From Pseudobutyrivibrio ruminis AD2017 (GTDB lineage Bacteria; Bacillota; Clostridia; Lachnospirales; Lachnospiraceae), in assembly GCF_000424305.1 (NCBI RefSeq), contig NZ_AUJQ01000009.1, positions 62,001 through 126,000 of the forward strand: DNA of 64,000 bases, given 5' to 3'. The notes beneath the pieces were generated by a model, which ran no database searches, was not told where the DNA came from, and worked only from the letters and a program-made list of their open reading frames with translations. The position numbers were made by a program, and so were the translations under genes. This document shows, piece after piece, positions 38,106 through 51,209 of this stretch (position 1 is the first letter of the stretch; every line of letters starts with the position of its first letter).

Positions 38106-39854
38106 ATGAGCTATCGACATAATACACATAACAGAAGAAGAAAAAAGAGATATAGAGTACCTAGAGGCTACATATATATAGCAATAGGTTTGATGCTTTT
38201 TGCAGTATTAATTGTGGGAGTTTACGCAATTAAGAAATACACACCAACCAAGGAGCATGTTGAACTGAGCCAATACTTCACATTAACCCACGAAGCGGAA
38301 GCGGCAGTGGTACTTAACAGTGAATACATGGAGCCTGCTGAGGATTTGTCTCATGGCTACGCTATGGTAGACAGCGGTAAGGTTTATTTTGAGCTTGGAT
38401 TTGTAAAGGATTATTTAGATGATGGATATGTTTACGATCCATCTGAAATAACTCTTAGATACGCAACCGACTCTGAAATATACACAGCTACACTTGGAAG
38501 CAACAGCTATCTTGTGGACAAGTCCAACAATTCATTGGATAACAACATAGTAATCGCAAAGGATGATACAGTGTTTATCTTGGCTGATTACATGCAGCTT
38601 CTTACAGATTTCCAGTATACATATTTTGAAAATCCAGATAGAGTTGTGGTAGAACCAGCTGGCTTTAAAAAGCAGACAGCTACAGCAAAGGGTAAGACAC
38701 AGATAAGAATCTTAAATGGCCCAAAGAGCCCTATCTTGGAAGATGTAACAAAGGGTGAAAACATTACAGTAGTCAGAGATACAGGCAAATGGAGCTTTGT
38801 TGTATCTGAAAACGGTGTTTTGGGCTACATGAAAAACAACAAGATTTCAGATCAGAAGGAAGTAACCGTTGAGGCAACACTTCCTGAAAGAACCTATAAT
38901 CACATCAACACAGGTAAAGAAATATCTTTGTTGTGGCACCAGGTAACATCACAGGCTGCAAACGCCGATGTTGCAAGTGTGTTGGCAGATTCAGGCAAGG
39001 TAAATGTAATCTCTCCAACATGGTTTCATTTGAACGATAACAAAGGTGGAATTGCTTCAATTGCAAGCAGTAGCTACGTAAGCACTTGCCATGCAGCAGG
39101 TGTTCAGGTATGGGGACTTATCAGTAACCTTGAAGATGAAAGTGTTGATACAACAACAGTTTTAAACACAACTAGTGCAAGAGATACTCTTGTAAATAAC
39201 CTGATTGCACAGGCAATCACATACGGATTAGACGGTATAAACATTGATATTGAACAGTTGGCTGGTGCAGCTTCAGATGGTTACATTCAGTTCATCAAGG
39301 AGCTTTCAATCAAATGTGAAAAGAACGATATCATATTGTCAGTAGATAATTATGTGCCAACAGCATCTTCTGCTGGCTACAACCGCAAGGAACAGGCTAA
39401 ATATGCTGACTATGTAATCATCATGGGTTATGATGAGCACTACAATGGTAGCGAGGAAGCAGGTTCAGTTGCATCTGTTGGCTGGGTTGAACAGGGTGTA
39501 AAGGATACACTTGAGGAGGTTCCAGCTAACCAGGTTGTTCTTGGAATGCCTTTCTACTGTAGAGTTTGGGAAGTTGCAGAAGATGGCGCACTTTCAAGCA
39601 AAACATACGGTTTAAATGCAATTCAAAGTTACCTTAAGACTAACGGAGTCTCAACAACATGGGACGACGCGACAGGCCAGTATTATGGCGAATACGTAAA
39701 AGAGAACACAACATACAAGGTATGGGTAGAGGATGAAGCTTCACTAGAGGAGAAGCTTAAGGTTATGGATAATTATGGATTAGCTGGCGGCGCATTTTGG
39801 AAGAAAGGTTTTGATAACACAGCCGCATGGAACGTAATAGCAAAATATTTATAA
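38106..39854 (+). CDS. Membrane-anchored GH18 family hydrolase with SH3-like domain
   Basis: 582 residues. A basic N-terminus and one membrane helix (about 22-43) anchor it, with the rest outside. Residues about 195-240 look like a bacterial SH3-type wall-binding domain (KTQIRILNGPKSPILE, then WSFVVSENGVLGYM). The GH18 barrel follows, with DGINIDIE holding the catalytic Glu in the DGxxxDxE motif, as in spore-coat/YaaH-type peptidoglycan hydrolases. SLLWHQVT and VILGMPFYCRVWEV are typical. The ATG at 38106 is chosen because AGGGAG then stands 6 bases upstream; 38100 would be too close. Likely a wall-remodelling enzyme. Confidence 0.88.
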   Translation: MSYRHNTHNRRRKKRYRVPRGYIYIAIGLMLFAVLIVGVYAIKKYTPTKEHVELSQYFTLTHEAEAAVVLNSEYMEPAEDLSHGYAMVDSGKVYFELGFVKDYLDDGYVYDPSEITLRYATDSEIYTATLGSNSYLVDKSNNSLDNNIVIAKDDTVFILADYMQLLTDFQYTYFENPDRVVVEPAGFKKQTATAKGKTQIRILNGPKSPILEDVTKGENITVVRDTGKWSFVVSENGVLGYMKNNKISDQKEVTVEATLPERTYNHINTGKEISLLWHQVTSQAANADVASVLADSGKVNVISPTWFHLNDNKGGIASIASSSYVSTCHAAGVQVWGLISNLEDESVDTTTVLNTTSARDTLVNNLIAQAITYGLDGINIDIEQLAGAASDGYIQFIKELSIKCEKNDIILSVDNYVPTASSAGYNRKEQAKYADYVIIMGYDEHYNGSEEAGSVASVGWVEQGVKDTLEEVPANQVVLGMPFYCRVWEVAEDGALSSKTYGLNAIQSYLKTNGVSTTWDDATGQYYGEYVKENTTYKVWVEDEASLEEKLKVMDNYGLAGGAFWKKGFDNTAAWNVIAKYL

Positions 39855-39920
39855 TCATGTAATTGGTTAAAAGACACAGAAAAATCACGGTTTTTAAAGT
39901 TTTGTGACGTTTTAAAGGGT

Positions 39921-39948
39921 TTGTGTTATAAAGTAAAAGTGTTATAAT
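39921..39948 (+). promoter_or_regulatory. Promoter directly before Sua5
   Basis: TTGTGT (39921-39926), 16-bp spacer, TATAAT (39943-39948). The transcript should start near 39955, next to the ATG at 39956. Confidence 0.55.
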
Positions 39949-39955
39949 TTTGAGT

Positions 39956-41017
39956 ATGATTACTAGGATTATGGATGTATCAACTGAGCCTTTGAATATG
40001 GAATATATTAAAGAGGCATCAGAGATATTAAGAAACGGCGGATTGGTAGCTTTTCCAACCGAAACAGTATATGGATTAGGTGGAGATGCTACAGATAAAG
40101 AGGCATCGCGAAAGATATATGCAGCGAAGGGTCGTCCATCGGATAACCCACTTATTGTGCACATCGCGAAGTTCTCACAATTAGAGGCTATATCAACTGA
40201 TTTACCTGAAAATGCTAAAAAGCTTGCGGACGCTTTTTGGCCAGGACCACTTACAATGGTAGTTAACAAAAACGAAGTTGTTCCTTATGAAACAACAGGT
40301 GGTCTTGATACAGTAGCAGTAAGAATGCCAAACAATCCAATTGCACTTGCACTTATAGAAGAAAGCGGATGTATGATAGCAGCACCAAGCGCTAATACAT
40401 CTGGCCGTCCAAGCCCTACAAAGGCAAGCCATGTATATGAGGATTTGTCTGGCAAAATTGAAGCCATATTAGATGGCGGTTCAGTGGACATAGGTCTTGA
40501 ATCTACAATCGTAGATTTGACAGAGGATGTGGTGACAATCCTTCGCCCAGGCTATATCAATATGGATATGCTAAGAGAGGTGGTAGGAGAGGTCAGAATG
40601 GACCCAGGCATTGTTTACAATGACAAGGGAACCACATCAGGTGCTAGGCCAAAGGCGCCTGGCATGAGATATAAGCACTATGCACCAAAAGGAGACTTAA
40701 CTATTATCTCAGGGGAAGAAGATGTAGTAGTTTCCACAATTAATCAAATGACAAAAGAAGCTCTTGCCAAGGGACAGCGAGTAGGTGTTATCGCTACATC
40801 TGAATCAGCGGATAGATATTCAGATGGCCACGTACTTGTTATTGGAGACAGAGCAGATGAAGGAAGCATAGCTCATAATCTATACGCCATCCTTCGTCAG
40901 TTTGATGAGATTGGTGTAGATGTAATCTATTCAGAAAGCTTTGCTACTCCTAAGATGGGACAGGCAATTATGAACAGATTGCTTAAGGCTGCAGGCCAAA
41001 AGACAATAGAAGTATAG
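39956..41017 (+). CDS. Threonylcarbamoyl-AMP synthase (Sua5 type)
   Basis: Makes threonylcarbamoyl-AMP from threonine, bicarbonate and ATP for t6A37 in tRNA. About 353 residues: the YrdC core (GGLVAFPTETVYGLGGDA, KGRPSDNPLIVH, APSANTSGRPSPT, GGSVDIGLESTIVDL, LRPGYI) plus the C-terminal Sua5 domain (PGMRYKHYAPKG). The start is uncertain: TTG 39950, ATG 39956 or ATG 39971; no clear ribosome site is seen and the promoter abuts it. Sua5 next to a LMW-phosphatase gene is a conserved Firmicute pair. Confidence 0.93.
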   Translation: MITRIMDVSTEPLNMEYIKEASEILRNGGLVAFPTETVYGLGGDATDKEASRKIYAAKGRPSDNPLIVHIAKFSQLEAISTDLPENAKKLADAFWPGPLTMVVNKNEVVPYETTGGLDTVAVRMPNNPIALALIEESGCMIAAPSANTSGRPSPTKASHVYEDLSGKIEAILDGGSVDIGLESTIVDLTEDVVTILRPGYINMDMLREVVGEVRMDPGIVYNDKGTTSGARPKAPGMRYKHYAPKGDLTIISGEEDVVVSTINQMTKEALAKGQRVGVIATSESADRYSDGHVLVIGDRADEGSIAHNLYAILRQFDEIGVDVIYSESFATPKMGQAIMNRLLKAAGQKTIEV

Positions 41018-41043
41018 TGGTATAGCAGTCAGGAGATAATGGA

Positions 41044-41496
41044 ATGAAAGAAATTAATAGAGTGATTTTTGCTTCGGGAAGCGGAACCTCTAGGGCGCCA
41101 ATGGCTGCGGCAATATTCCACAGTATTGAGCACACAAGGCCTATTATTTGTGAGGCTAGAGGCTTGATTGTTCAGTTTCCAGAGCCGCTTAATCAGAAGG
41201 CTGAAGCAATACTTATCAGTAATGGAACCACGCTGAAGGATTATTCTTCCAAGCAATTGATGGATTCGGATTTCTCCGAAAACACTCTTGTAATAACTAT
41301 GGAGGAAAGCCAGAGGCAAAAAATATTAAATGAATATACGAATGCCAATGAGGAAAACACTCGCCTTTTAAATGAGCTTGTTGGGGACGAGCTTGAGGTG
41401 ATGGATCCTTATGGTGGTTCAGTACAGACATATGGGCTGTGCTACGAAGTCTTAAAGGCATCAATAGAGAAGTTAATGAGGGTTATTTCTGCATAA
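41044..41496 (+). CDS. Low-molecular-weight phosphatase-like protein without catalytic cysteine
   Basis: 150 residues, fold of the LMW protein-tyrosine/arginine phosphatase family. The P-loop C-x5-R is replaced by S-x5-R: SGSGTSR at 11-17, followed by the normal APMA. The general-acid loop DPYGGS is kept. The gene order Sua5 then this matches the ywlC-ywlE pair of Bacillus, where YwlE is a protein-arginine phosphatase. With Ser in place of Cys it should be inactive or act as a binder. AGGAGATAATGG precedes the ATG. Confidence 0.82.
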   Translation: MKEINRVIFASGSGTSRAPMAAAIFHSIEHTRPIICEARGLIVQFPEPLNQKAEAILISNGTTLKDYSSKQLMDSDFSENTLVITMEESQRQKILNEYTNANEENTRLLNELVGDELEVMDPYGGSVQTYGLCYEVLKASIEKLMRVISA

Positions 41497-41523
41497 ATTA
41501 TATAGGTATTGGAGGACAAGACC

Positions 41524-42009
41524 ATGAGTGACAAGAGACTTGATTACATTAGCTGGGATGAATACTTTATGGGCGTAGCAGTATTATCGGGTATGAGATC
41601 TAAAGACCCTAACACACAGGTTGGAGCTTGTATTGTAAGCCAGGATAATAAGATATTATCCATGGGTTACAATGGTTTTCCAAATGGTTGTTCAGATGAT
41701 GAGTTTCCTTGGGCAAGAGTAGGAGACCCTCTGGAGAATAAATATTTCTATACAACACACAGCGAATTGAACGCTATCTTGAACTACAGAGGTGGTTCAT
41801 TAGAAGGTTCAAAGTTGTATGTATCTCTTTTTCCATGTAATGAATGTGCCAAGGCTATTATTCAGTCAGGCATAAAAACAATAATATATGACAGTGATAA
41901 GTACGAGAATACTCCTTCTGTAATAGCATCAAAAAGAATGCTTAAGGCAGCAGGTGTAGAGTTCCACCAGTATCAGCATACTGGTAGAGAAATAAAGTTC
42001 AACGTATAA
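41524..42009 (+). CDS. dCMP deaminase family protein
   Basis: Zinc deaminase of the dCMP/ComEB family. 161 residues from ATG 41524 (GGAGG 8 bases upstream). The zinc site is complete: His79 and Glu81 in THSELNA, Cys105 and Cys108 in PCNECA. An N-terminal SWDEYFMGVAVLSGMRSKDP is the family start. It probably converts dCMP to dUMP for thymidylate synthesis. It sits 40 bp before the atp genes; whether they share a promoter is unclear. Confidence 0.92.
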   Translation: MSDKRLDYISWDEYFMGVAVLSGMRSKDPNTQVGACIVSQDNKILSMGYNGFPNGCSDDEFPWARVGDPLENKYFYTTHSELNAILNYRGGSLEGSKLYVSLFPCNECAKAIIQSGIKTIIYDSDKYENTPSVIASKRMLKAAGVEFHQYQHTGREIKFNV

Positions 42010-42049
42010 ACCAGATTAGATACTATAAGTAGCCAGATAGGAGCAAGCA

Positions 42050-42298
42050 GTGAGGGACAAGAAAAAGGCGAAAGGCGATGTGGCAAATTCTTTAGTAATG
42101 GTGCTACAGCTAGGGATAAACATAATAGTACCAATCCTTTTATGTACGGTAATTGGTGTTGCACTATCTAATTATTTTGGTACCAAGGGATTTGCAATTG
42201 GGGGCATTCTCATTGGTGTGGTAGCAGCATGTAATGGGGCATACCGTTACCTAAGAGGATATTTAAAACGATTCGAGTCGAAGGAAAAGCATGATTAA
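42050..42298 (+). CDS. AtpZ/AtpI-like ATP synthase accessory protein
   Basis: 82-residue membrane protein with two helices, AtpZ/AtpI type, thought to help c-ring assembly or ion supply. NSLVMVLQLGINIIVPILLCTVIG and FAIGGILIGVVAACNGAYR are typical. GTG start at 42050; a GATAGGAG site lies before it. It overlaps the next gene by 8 bp. Confidence 0.8.
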   Translation: MRDKKKAKGDVANSLVMVLQLGINIIVPILLCTVIGVALSNYFGTKGFAIGGILIGVVAACNGAYRYLRGYLKRFESKEKHD

Positions 42299-42737
42299 TT
42301 GGATGAAAAGACTAAATCAAGCTTTGCCAGGCTTGGTTTTGGGAATACTAATATATGGCGGATTAATCGAAATCGTGGGGGTATGGTTTGTTAAGGACAA
42401 GATCAGATATACCACAGGATTAATCAGTGGAATCGGCTGTGCGATATTTATGGCCATACACATAGCCATGATTATCGAAGAATCAGTACGAATTGGTGAA
42501 GGGCATGAAAAATATCTGTCCTTTAAATCGGTGCTGAGGTATTTGATTGTATGTGCAGTGATGATTCTTATGATGGTGTTTAAACTTGGAAACATGTTTA
42601 CAGCACTCATCGGTATTTTAGGGCTCAAGGTTAGTGCTTATGCGCAGCCTTTGCTAAATAAAATTCTCGGTAATAACAATTTAAATACAGCCGAGGGGAT
42701 TAACAACGAACTAAATACGAAGGAGGTGAAAGTGTGA
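42291..42737 (+). CDS. ATP synthase subunit I-like membrane protein
   Basis: 148 residues with about four membrane helices (LNQALPGLVLGILIYGG, FKSVLRYLIVCAVMILMM), placed just before atpB as the AtpI-type subunit usually is. ATG start overlapping the upstream gene by 8 bp; the 3' end overlaps the atpB start (GTGA). The exact assembly function is inferred from position. Confidence 0.75.
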   Translation: MINWMKRLNQALPGLVLGILIYGGLIEIVGVWFVKDKIRYTTGLISGIGCAIFMAIHIAMIIEESVRIGEGHEKYLSFKSVLRYLIVCAVMILMMVFKLGNMFTALIGILGLKVSAYAQPLLNKILGNNNLNTAEGINNELNTKEVKV

Positions 42738-43462
42738 CAGAAGGAATTTTACTGGCCTCAAGCGATACTGTGGACATGATAAAAGGCCTGTACAAGTACG
42801 AAGTATTTGGACAGGAGGTATGGCTTACCACTTCTCATGTTTGCATCCTTATCGTTTGGCTTTCATTGGTGATTTTCTCTATCATTGCCAATCGCAAGCT
42901 AAAGAATGCCACTGAAGTTCCTGATACCTTCCAAAGCATCTTGGAGCTGATTGTTTCGCTTTTAGATGGAATAGTGGAAGGAAGTATGGGTAAGCACGCA
43001 CCAGTGTTTGCAAACTGGATATGCACGATATTCTGTTTCATCTTAGTATCGAACCTATCTGGTTTGGTTGGCCTAAGACCACCAACCGCCGATTACGGTA
43101 CTACACTTGCGCTTGCATTAATTACCTTTGTTTGCATTCATGTAGTTAAGATTAGGCATCAGAGTGCAAAGGATATTTGGATTGACAAATGTTCTCCTTT
43201 GCCACCATGGTTGCCAATTTGGTTACCAATCAATGTTATTTCTGACATTGCGGTGCCAATTTCAATGTCATTACGTTTGTTTGCAAACGTTCTTTCAGGA
43301 ACTATCATTATGGGTCTTGTGTATGGATTGCTAGGAAAGTTCGCCATTGTTTGGCCTGCAGCACTTCATGTGTACTTTGATATTTTTTCAGGTGCAATCC
43401 AGACCTATGTATTCTGTATGTTGACAATGACATACATTGCGCAAAGTTATGGGGATACTTAA
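42734..43462 (+). CDS. atpB: ATP synthase F0 subunit a
   Basis: 242 residues with about six membrane helices; forms the ion half-channels facing the c ring. LFANVLSGTIIMGL carries the essential Arg of the a subunit (SLRLFANVLSG). GTG start 42734 after AAGGAGGTGAAAGT, overlapping the previous stop. Confidence 0.96.
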   Translation: MTEGILLASSDTVDMIKGLYKYEVFGQEVWLTTSHVCILIVWLSLVIFSIIANRKLKNATEVPDTFQSILELIVSLLDGIVEGSMGKHAPVFANWICTIFCFILVSNLSGLVGLRPPTADYGTTLALALITFVCIHVVKIRHQSAKDIWIDKCSPLPPWLPIWLPINVISDIAVPISMSLRLFANVLSGTIIMGLVYGLLGKFAIVWPAALHVYFDIFSGAIQTYVFCMLTMTYIAQSYGDT

Positions 43463-43471
43463 TTGCCCTGA

Positions 43472-43762
<291 letters not shown>

Positions 43763-43802
43763 TCATTATCGGGAAGAAATAAATAAAAAGGAGGGCTAAA
43801 AG

Positions 43803-44305
43803 TTGGAAAGACTATTTGATTTAGACTTTCAGTTAGTAAACGATGCAGTGCTTTTAGCCATAGCAGTATTCTTCCTATTCCTTATAATGTCAAATCTTTT
43901 GTTCAATCCAGCAAGAAAGCTTTTGCAGGATAGAAAGGATGGCATTGCAAGGGACATCGCAGATGCTAAGAAAGATAAGGAAGAGGCAGAAAAGCTAAAG
44001 GCAGAGTACGAGGCAAAGCTTAAGGATATCAACAAAGAGCGTGATGCAATCCTGGCTGAAGCAAGACAAAAGGCCTTGAAGAATGAAACCAAAATTATTA
44101 GCGACGCTAAGGAAGAAGCCGCAGCTATCATCATTCGTGCAAACGAGGAGGCTGAGCTTGAGAAGAAGAAGGTTGCTGATGAGGTTAAGCAGGAAATGAT
44201 CAGCGTTGCAGCTGTTATGGCTAGCAAGGTTGTAGCTGCTAACATCGATACAACTATTCAGAACACCTTAGTCGAGCAGACTCTTAAGGAAATGGGTGAA
44301 AACAC

Positions 44306-44318
<13 letters not shown>
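43803..44318 (+). CDS. atpF: ATP synthase F0 subunit b
   Basis: 171 residues. One N-terminal membrane helix (about 15-33) and a long Lys/Glu/Ala-rich coiled coil form the peripheral stalk (LLFNPARKLLQDRKDGIARDI is the family start). TTG start at 43803 after AAAGGAGGG. It overlaps atpH by 13 bp. Confidence 0.95.
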
Positions 44319-46374
<2,056 letters not shown>

Positions 46375-46389
46375 GGAGGGTGATCTGTT

Positions 46390-48679
<2,290 letters not shown>

Positions 48680-48691
48680 GAGGTGGCATAG

Positions 48692-49099
48692 ATGGCAGAT
48701 AACACCTTTAAGGTATCAATCATCACGCCAGAGCGTAGCTTTTACGAGGGAGAAGCTACAATGGTTGAATTTAATACTGCCTGTGGTGAGATTGGCGTTC
48801 TGCCAAAACATATACCACTCACCACAGTAATCGCGCCAGGTATCTGTACTATCACAGAGGCCGATGGTGTGAAAAAAGCAGCTGTACATGCGGGCCTCGC
48901 TGAGATCCTCCCAGATAAGGTGACATTGCTTGCCGAGATTGCTGAGTGGCCAGACGAGATAGATGTAGAGCGTGCTAAAAAGGCTGAAGAAAGAGCTAAA
49001 AATCGTTTAGCACAAAAGGATGCCAGTCTTGATGTGCTAAGAGCGGAGATTGCGCTAAAGAAAGCGCTAGTTAGACAAGAAATACATCAAAATCATTAA
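48692..49099 (+). CDS. atpC: ATP synthase F1 subunit epsilon
   Basis: 135 residues: N-terminal beta sandwich (FKVSIITPERSFYEGEATMVEF; GEIGVLPKHIPLTT) and C-terminal helical hairpin (DVERAKKAEERAKNRL). AGGAGGTGG precedes the ATG. Last of the structural atp genes. Confidence 0.95.
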   Translation: MADNTFKVSIITPERSFYEGEATMVEFNTACGEIGVLPKHIPLTTVIAPGICTITEADGVKKAAVHAGLAEILPDKVTLLAEIAEWPDEIDVERAKKAEERAKNRLAQKDASLDVLRAEIALKKALVRQEIHQNH

Positions 49100-49144
49100 G
49101 GGTAGCTGTTAGAGCCCATAATGTTTGGCGGGGGAGGTAATACT

Positions 49145-49375
49145 ATGCTCGATGCTGATACAAAACGAGATATTGAAGATTTAAAAATTCAATTGAAGAA
49201 GTTTGAGGATGAGGAGGCACAGCTCATGAAAGAGCTTGAGACCTTACGTGCCCGAAAGACAGAGGTCAAAGACAAACTCAAGGTCCTCAGCAATGACGAT
49301 AAGTATCAGCAGGATATGCTGAATATGGTGTACCAGCAGCGACATGGCGCTGCCGCCCAAAAGCCAAAAGAATAA
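49145..49375 (+). CDS. Small coiled-coil protein after the atp operon
   Basis: 76 residues, highly charged and helical, with a probable coiled coil about 5-50 (KRDIEDLKIQLKKFEDEEAQL). I prefer ATG 49145, preceded by GGGGGAGGT, over ATG 49121. It lies between atpC and the terminator, so it is co-transcribed with the ATP synthase. No family recognised. Confidence 0.7.
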   Translation: MLDADTKRDIEDLKIQLKKFEDEEAQLMKELETLRARKTEVKDKLKVLSNDDKYQQDMLNMVYQQRHGAAAQKPKE

Positions 49376-49409
49376 ATGCTCTAGTATTGCTAGAGAACCG
49401 TGAAATCAT

Positions 49410-49442
49410 GGCGCCGCATACGTTGCGGCGCCTTATTTTATT
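49410..49442 (+). terminator. Rho-independent terminator of the atp operon
   Basis: GGCGCCGCA (49410-49418) pairs with TGCGGCGCC (49424-49432) around a 5-nt loop, then a T-rich tail. Confidence 0.92.
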
Positions 49443-49781
49443 TGTATATATGGCTATGAGGGTCTTTGTGATATAGATTTAGCTAGGGGTGTTTGGGTAG
49501 TTTGGGCGCGAGTCAATGTATTTGCTAGTGCCGCTGAGTAGACGCGCCCAAAATTGAACCATCTTTAGTGGTTATTTGGGCGGAGAATAATGTAATTATA
49601 AGCTTTGATGAAGACATCCGCCCAAGAAAAAGCATGATATAGCCAAATTTGTGGGCGGCCAAAACGATTCTATAAGCTTCGTAAAGAAAATCCGCCCAAA
49701 TTCAAGGATTTTCAAGAAATAATTGGGCGGATGATACGATATCACTGGGCTCGTAGGATTACTCCGCCCAACAATATCTAT
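49443..49781. other. Gene-free stretch after the atp terminator
   Basis: No coding frame is seen. Its main content is the four-unit GC-rich dyad array at 49501-49771, described separately; the first 58 bp show nothing recognisable. Confidence 0.6.
49501..49771. repeat. Four-unit array of GC-rich dyads, about 74-bp period
   Basis: Each unit has a left arm TTGGGCG and a right arm CGCCCAA. Left/right arms: unit A 49501-49510/49543-49552 (TTTGGGCGCG with CGCGCCCAAA, perfect 10 bp); B 49576-49584/49617-49625; C 49651-49659/49691-49699; D 49723-49731/49763-49771. Spacers inside units are 32, 32, 31 and 31 nt, and the left arms lie 74, 75 and 72 bp apart. Spacers differ strongly, though units B and C share short pieces (TATAAGCTT). 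It is not a CRISPR array. Unit D ends 10 bp before the stop codon of the minus-strand nuclease-like gene. Confidence 0.85.
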
Positions 49782-50558
49782 TTAATTTAGTAGAAAACTT
49801 ACGGCAGCCACAGCCTCATTGTAGCTAAATGGTTTCGCCTTTGATTCAAAGGTTGTTATTAGGTTTTTACCTTGGAAAATGCCATAGCTATAATATACCC
49901 TAAGTTTTTTGAAGGCTGCCAAAGCGTAGTCTTCGTTATCCATTAAACCAAAGTGTTCCCAGTAGAAAACTTCTCCAGTTATAGGATGCTTAAATGTGAA
50001 ATCAGGATAGAAAGCTCTATTACCTATTATCAATTCACATTCATAGCGATAAGCAATATTATTTTCAGAAAGAACCATATCAATAAATACTTCTGATTTA
50101 GAACGTACCTTTTTACCAGAGGGGCAAGGAAAAGATAGCTGTTCAGGATGACTAGGATTTGTATTATATTTTTCTTTAGACCAGTTATTTTCAGGAAGAT
50201 TGTTATTATCAAAGTTTAAGAGTTCACAAATCCTTGGATTTGACTTGTATTTAAAAAGATTATATTCATTTTCAGGTGAATGGCTCAATAAGAGTTCTAT
50301 AGATGATAGTCGCTCTTTTAGAGTAGCCAATTCTAATTGCATAAGCTTTTTATGAGCAAGATTCTTTGCAAGAACTATTTCGGAAGAGGGAATATAATCA
50401 GTTTTGTTATTTAAGCGTCGATAGAATTTGGTATATTTTCCATTAGACCTAAATAGTAAATCCCCATCAGGTAAAGTACTTATTCTATTTTCTAAATCAT
50501 GGATTTTGTCTGAAATAGAATGATATTGCACATTTAAATAATTTGTAATATAAATCAC
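49782..50558 (-). CDS. PD-(D/E)XK nuclease-like hypothetical protein
   Basis: 258 residues. N-terminal half is helical, Leu/Asn-rich and charged; the C-terminal half looks like a PD-(D/E)XK nuclease fold: RSKSEVFIDMVL, YRYECEL, YPDFTFKHP and YWEHFGLMDNEDYA (acidic residues in SKSE, PDF and WEH, with His where Lys is usual). Similar frames are frequent in Lachnospiraceae as uncharacterised proteins (family memory, not searched). The GTG at 50558 abuts its AAGGAG, leaving no normal spacing, so the start is uncertain. The gene is AT-rich and lies beside the dyad array. Confidence 0.65.
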   Translation of the reverse strand: MIYITNYLNVQYHSISDKIHDLENRISTLPDGDLLFRSNGKYTKFYRRLNNKTDYIPSSEIVLAKNLAHKKLMQLELATLKERLSSIELLLSHSPENEYNLFKYKSNPRICELLNFDNNNLPENNWSKEKYNTNPSHPEQLSFPCPSGKKVRSKSEVFIDMVLSENNIAYRYECELIIGNRAFYPDFTFKHPITGEVFYWEHFGLMDNEDYALAAFKKLRVYYSYGIFQGKNLITTFESKAKPFSYNEAVAAVSFLLN

Positions 50559-50720
50559 TCCTTAATATTAAGGATAGGAAATGAATTGATTAAAAAAATT
50601 AGACTAATATATGTTAACAGCATCATATAGTGATGTCAAGCTAAGACTTTAAAAAGATAGTTAAAACCATTAGAATAAGACATAGGTTGTAAAAATACAA
50701 AAGTTAAAGAGGATATAAAA

Positions 50721-51188
50721 ATGAATTATATAGGCGATTTGAGAAAAGTGATTGGTCACGATACCATAATGACTGTAGGCTGTGGCGTGTTAGTGGAAAA
50801 TGAAAAGGGCCAGGTGCTATTGCAAAAGCGAAGCGATAATGGTCAGTGGTGTGTGCCGGGAGGCGCATTAGAGCTTGGGGAGACATATAAGGAAGCTGCA
50901 GCAAGAGAACTTAGGGAAGAGGTTGGTATAGAAGTTAAGGAGCTTCAGCTGTTTGGCCTGTACTCAGGTGATGATAGGATGATTACATATCCAAACCAGG
51001 ATGTTGTCTATTCACTTGCAGTGATTTTTAAGACAAATAAGTACACGGGAACTATCTCAGATGAGGATTCCGAGGTGCTTGAACATAGATTTTTTGACCC
51101 ACAGGATATTCCAAAGGATTTGTTTGCACCTGATGCAAGACCAATAACAGATTGGGCTAAGGGAAAAACTCAAGTTGTAGTAGAATAG
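50721..51188 (+). CDS. NUDIX hydrolase
   Basis: 155 residues. The Nudix box is complete: GALELGETYKEAAARELREEVGIE (positions about 54-77; G-x5-E-x7-REUxEE form). A pyrophosphohydrolase of nucleotide-type substrates; the substrate is not decided. AAGAGGATATAAAA precedes the ATG. Probably co-transcribed with greA. Confidence 0.92.
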   Translation: MNYIGDLRKVIGHDTIMTVGCGVLVENEKGQVLLQKRSDNGQWCVPGGALELGETYKEAAARELREEVGIEVKELQLFGLYSGDDRMITYPNQDVVYSLAVIFKTNKYTGTISDEDSEVLEHRFFDPQDIPKDLFAPDARPITDWAKGKTQVVVE

Positions 51189-51209
51189 TTGTAAATGGAG
51201 GTAACACAA

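Noticed and set aside
39880-39920. Terminator after the GH18 gene
   Set aside because: TCAC/GTGA could pair across a long loop, but the stem is too weak to call.
49501-49771. CRISPR array
   Set aside because: The repeated parts are only 8-10 bp and inverted in pairs, not 25-40-bp direct repeats, and no cas genes are near.
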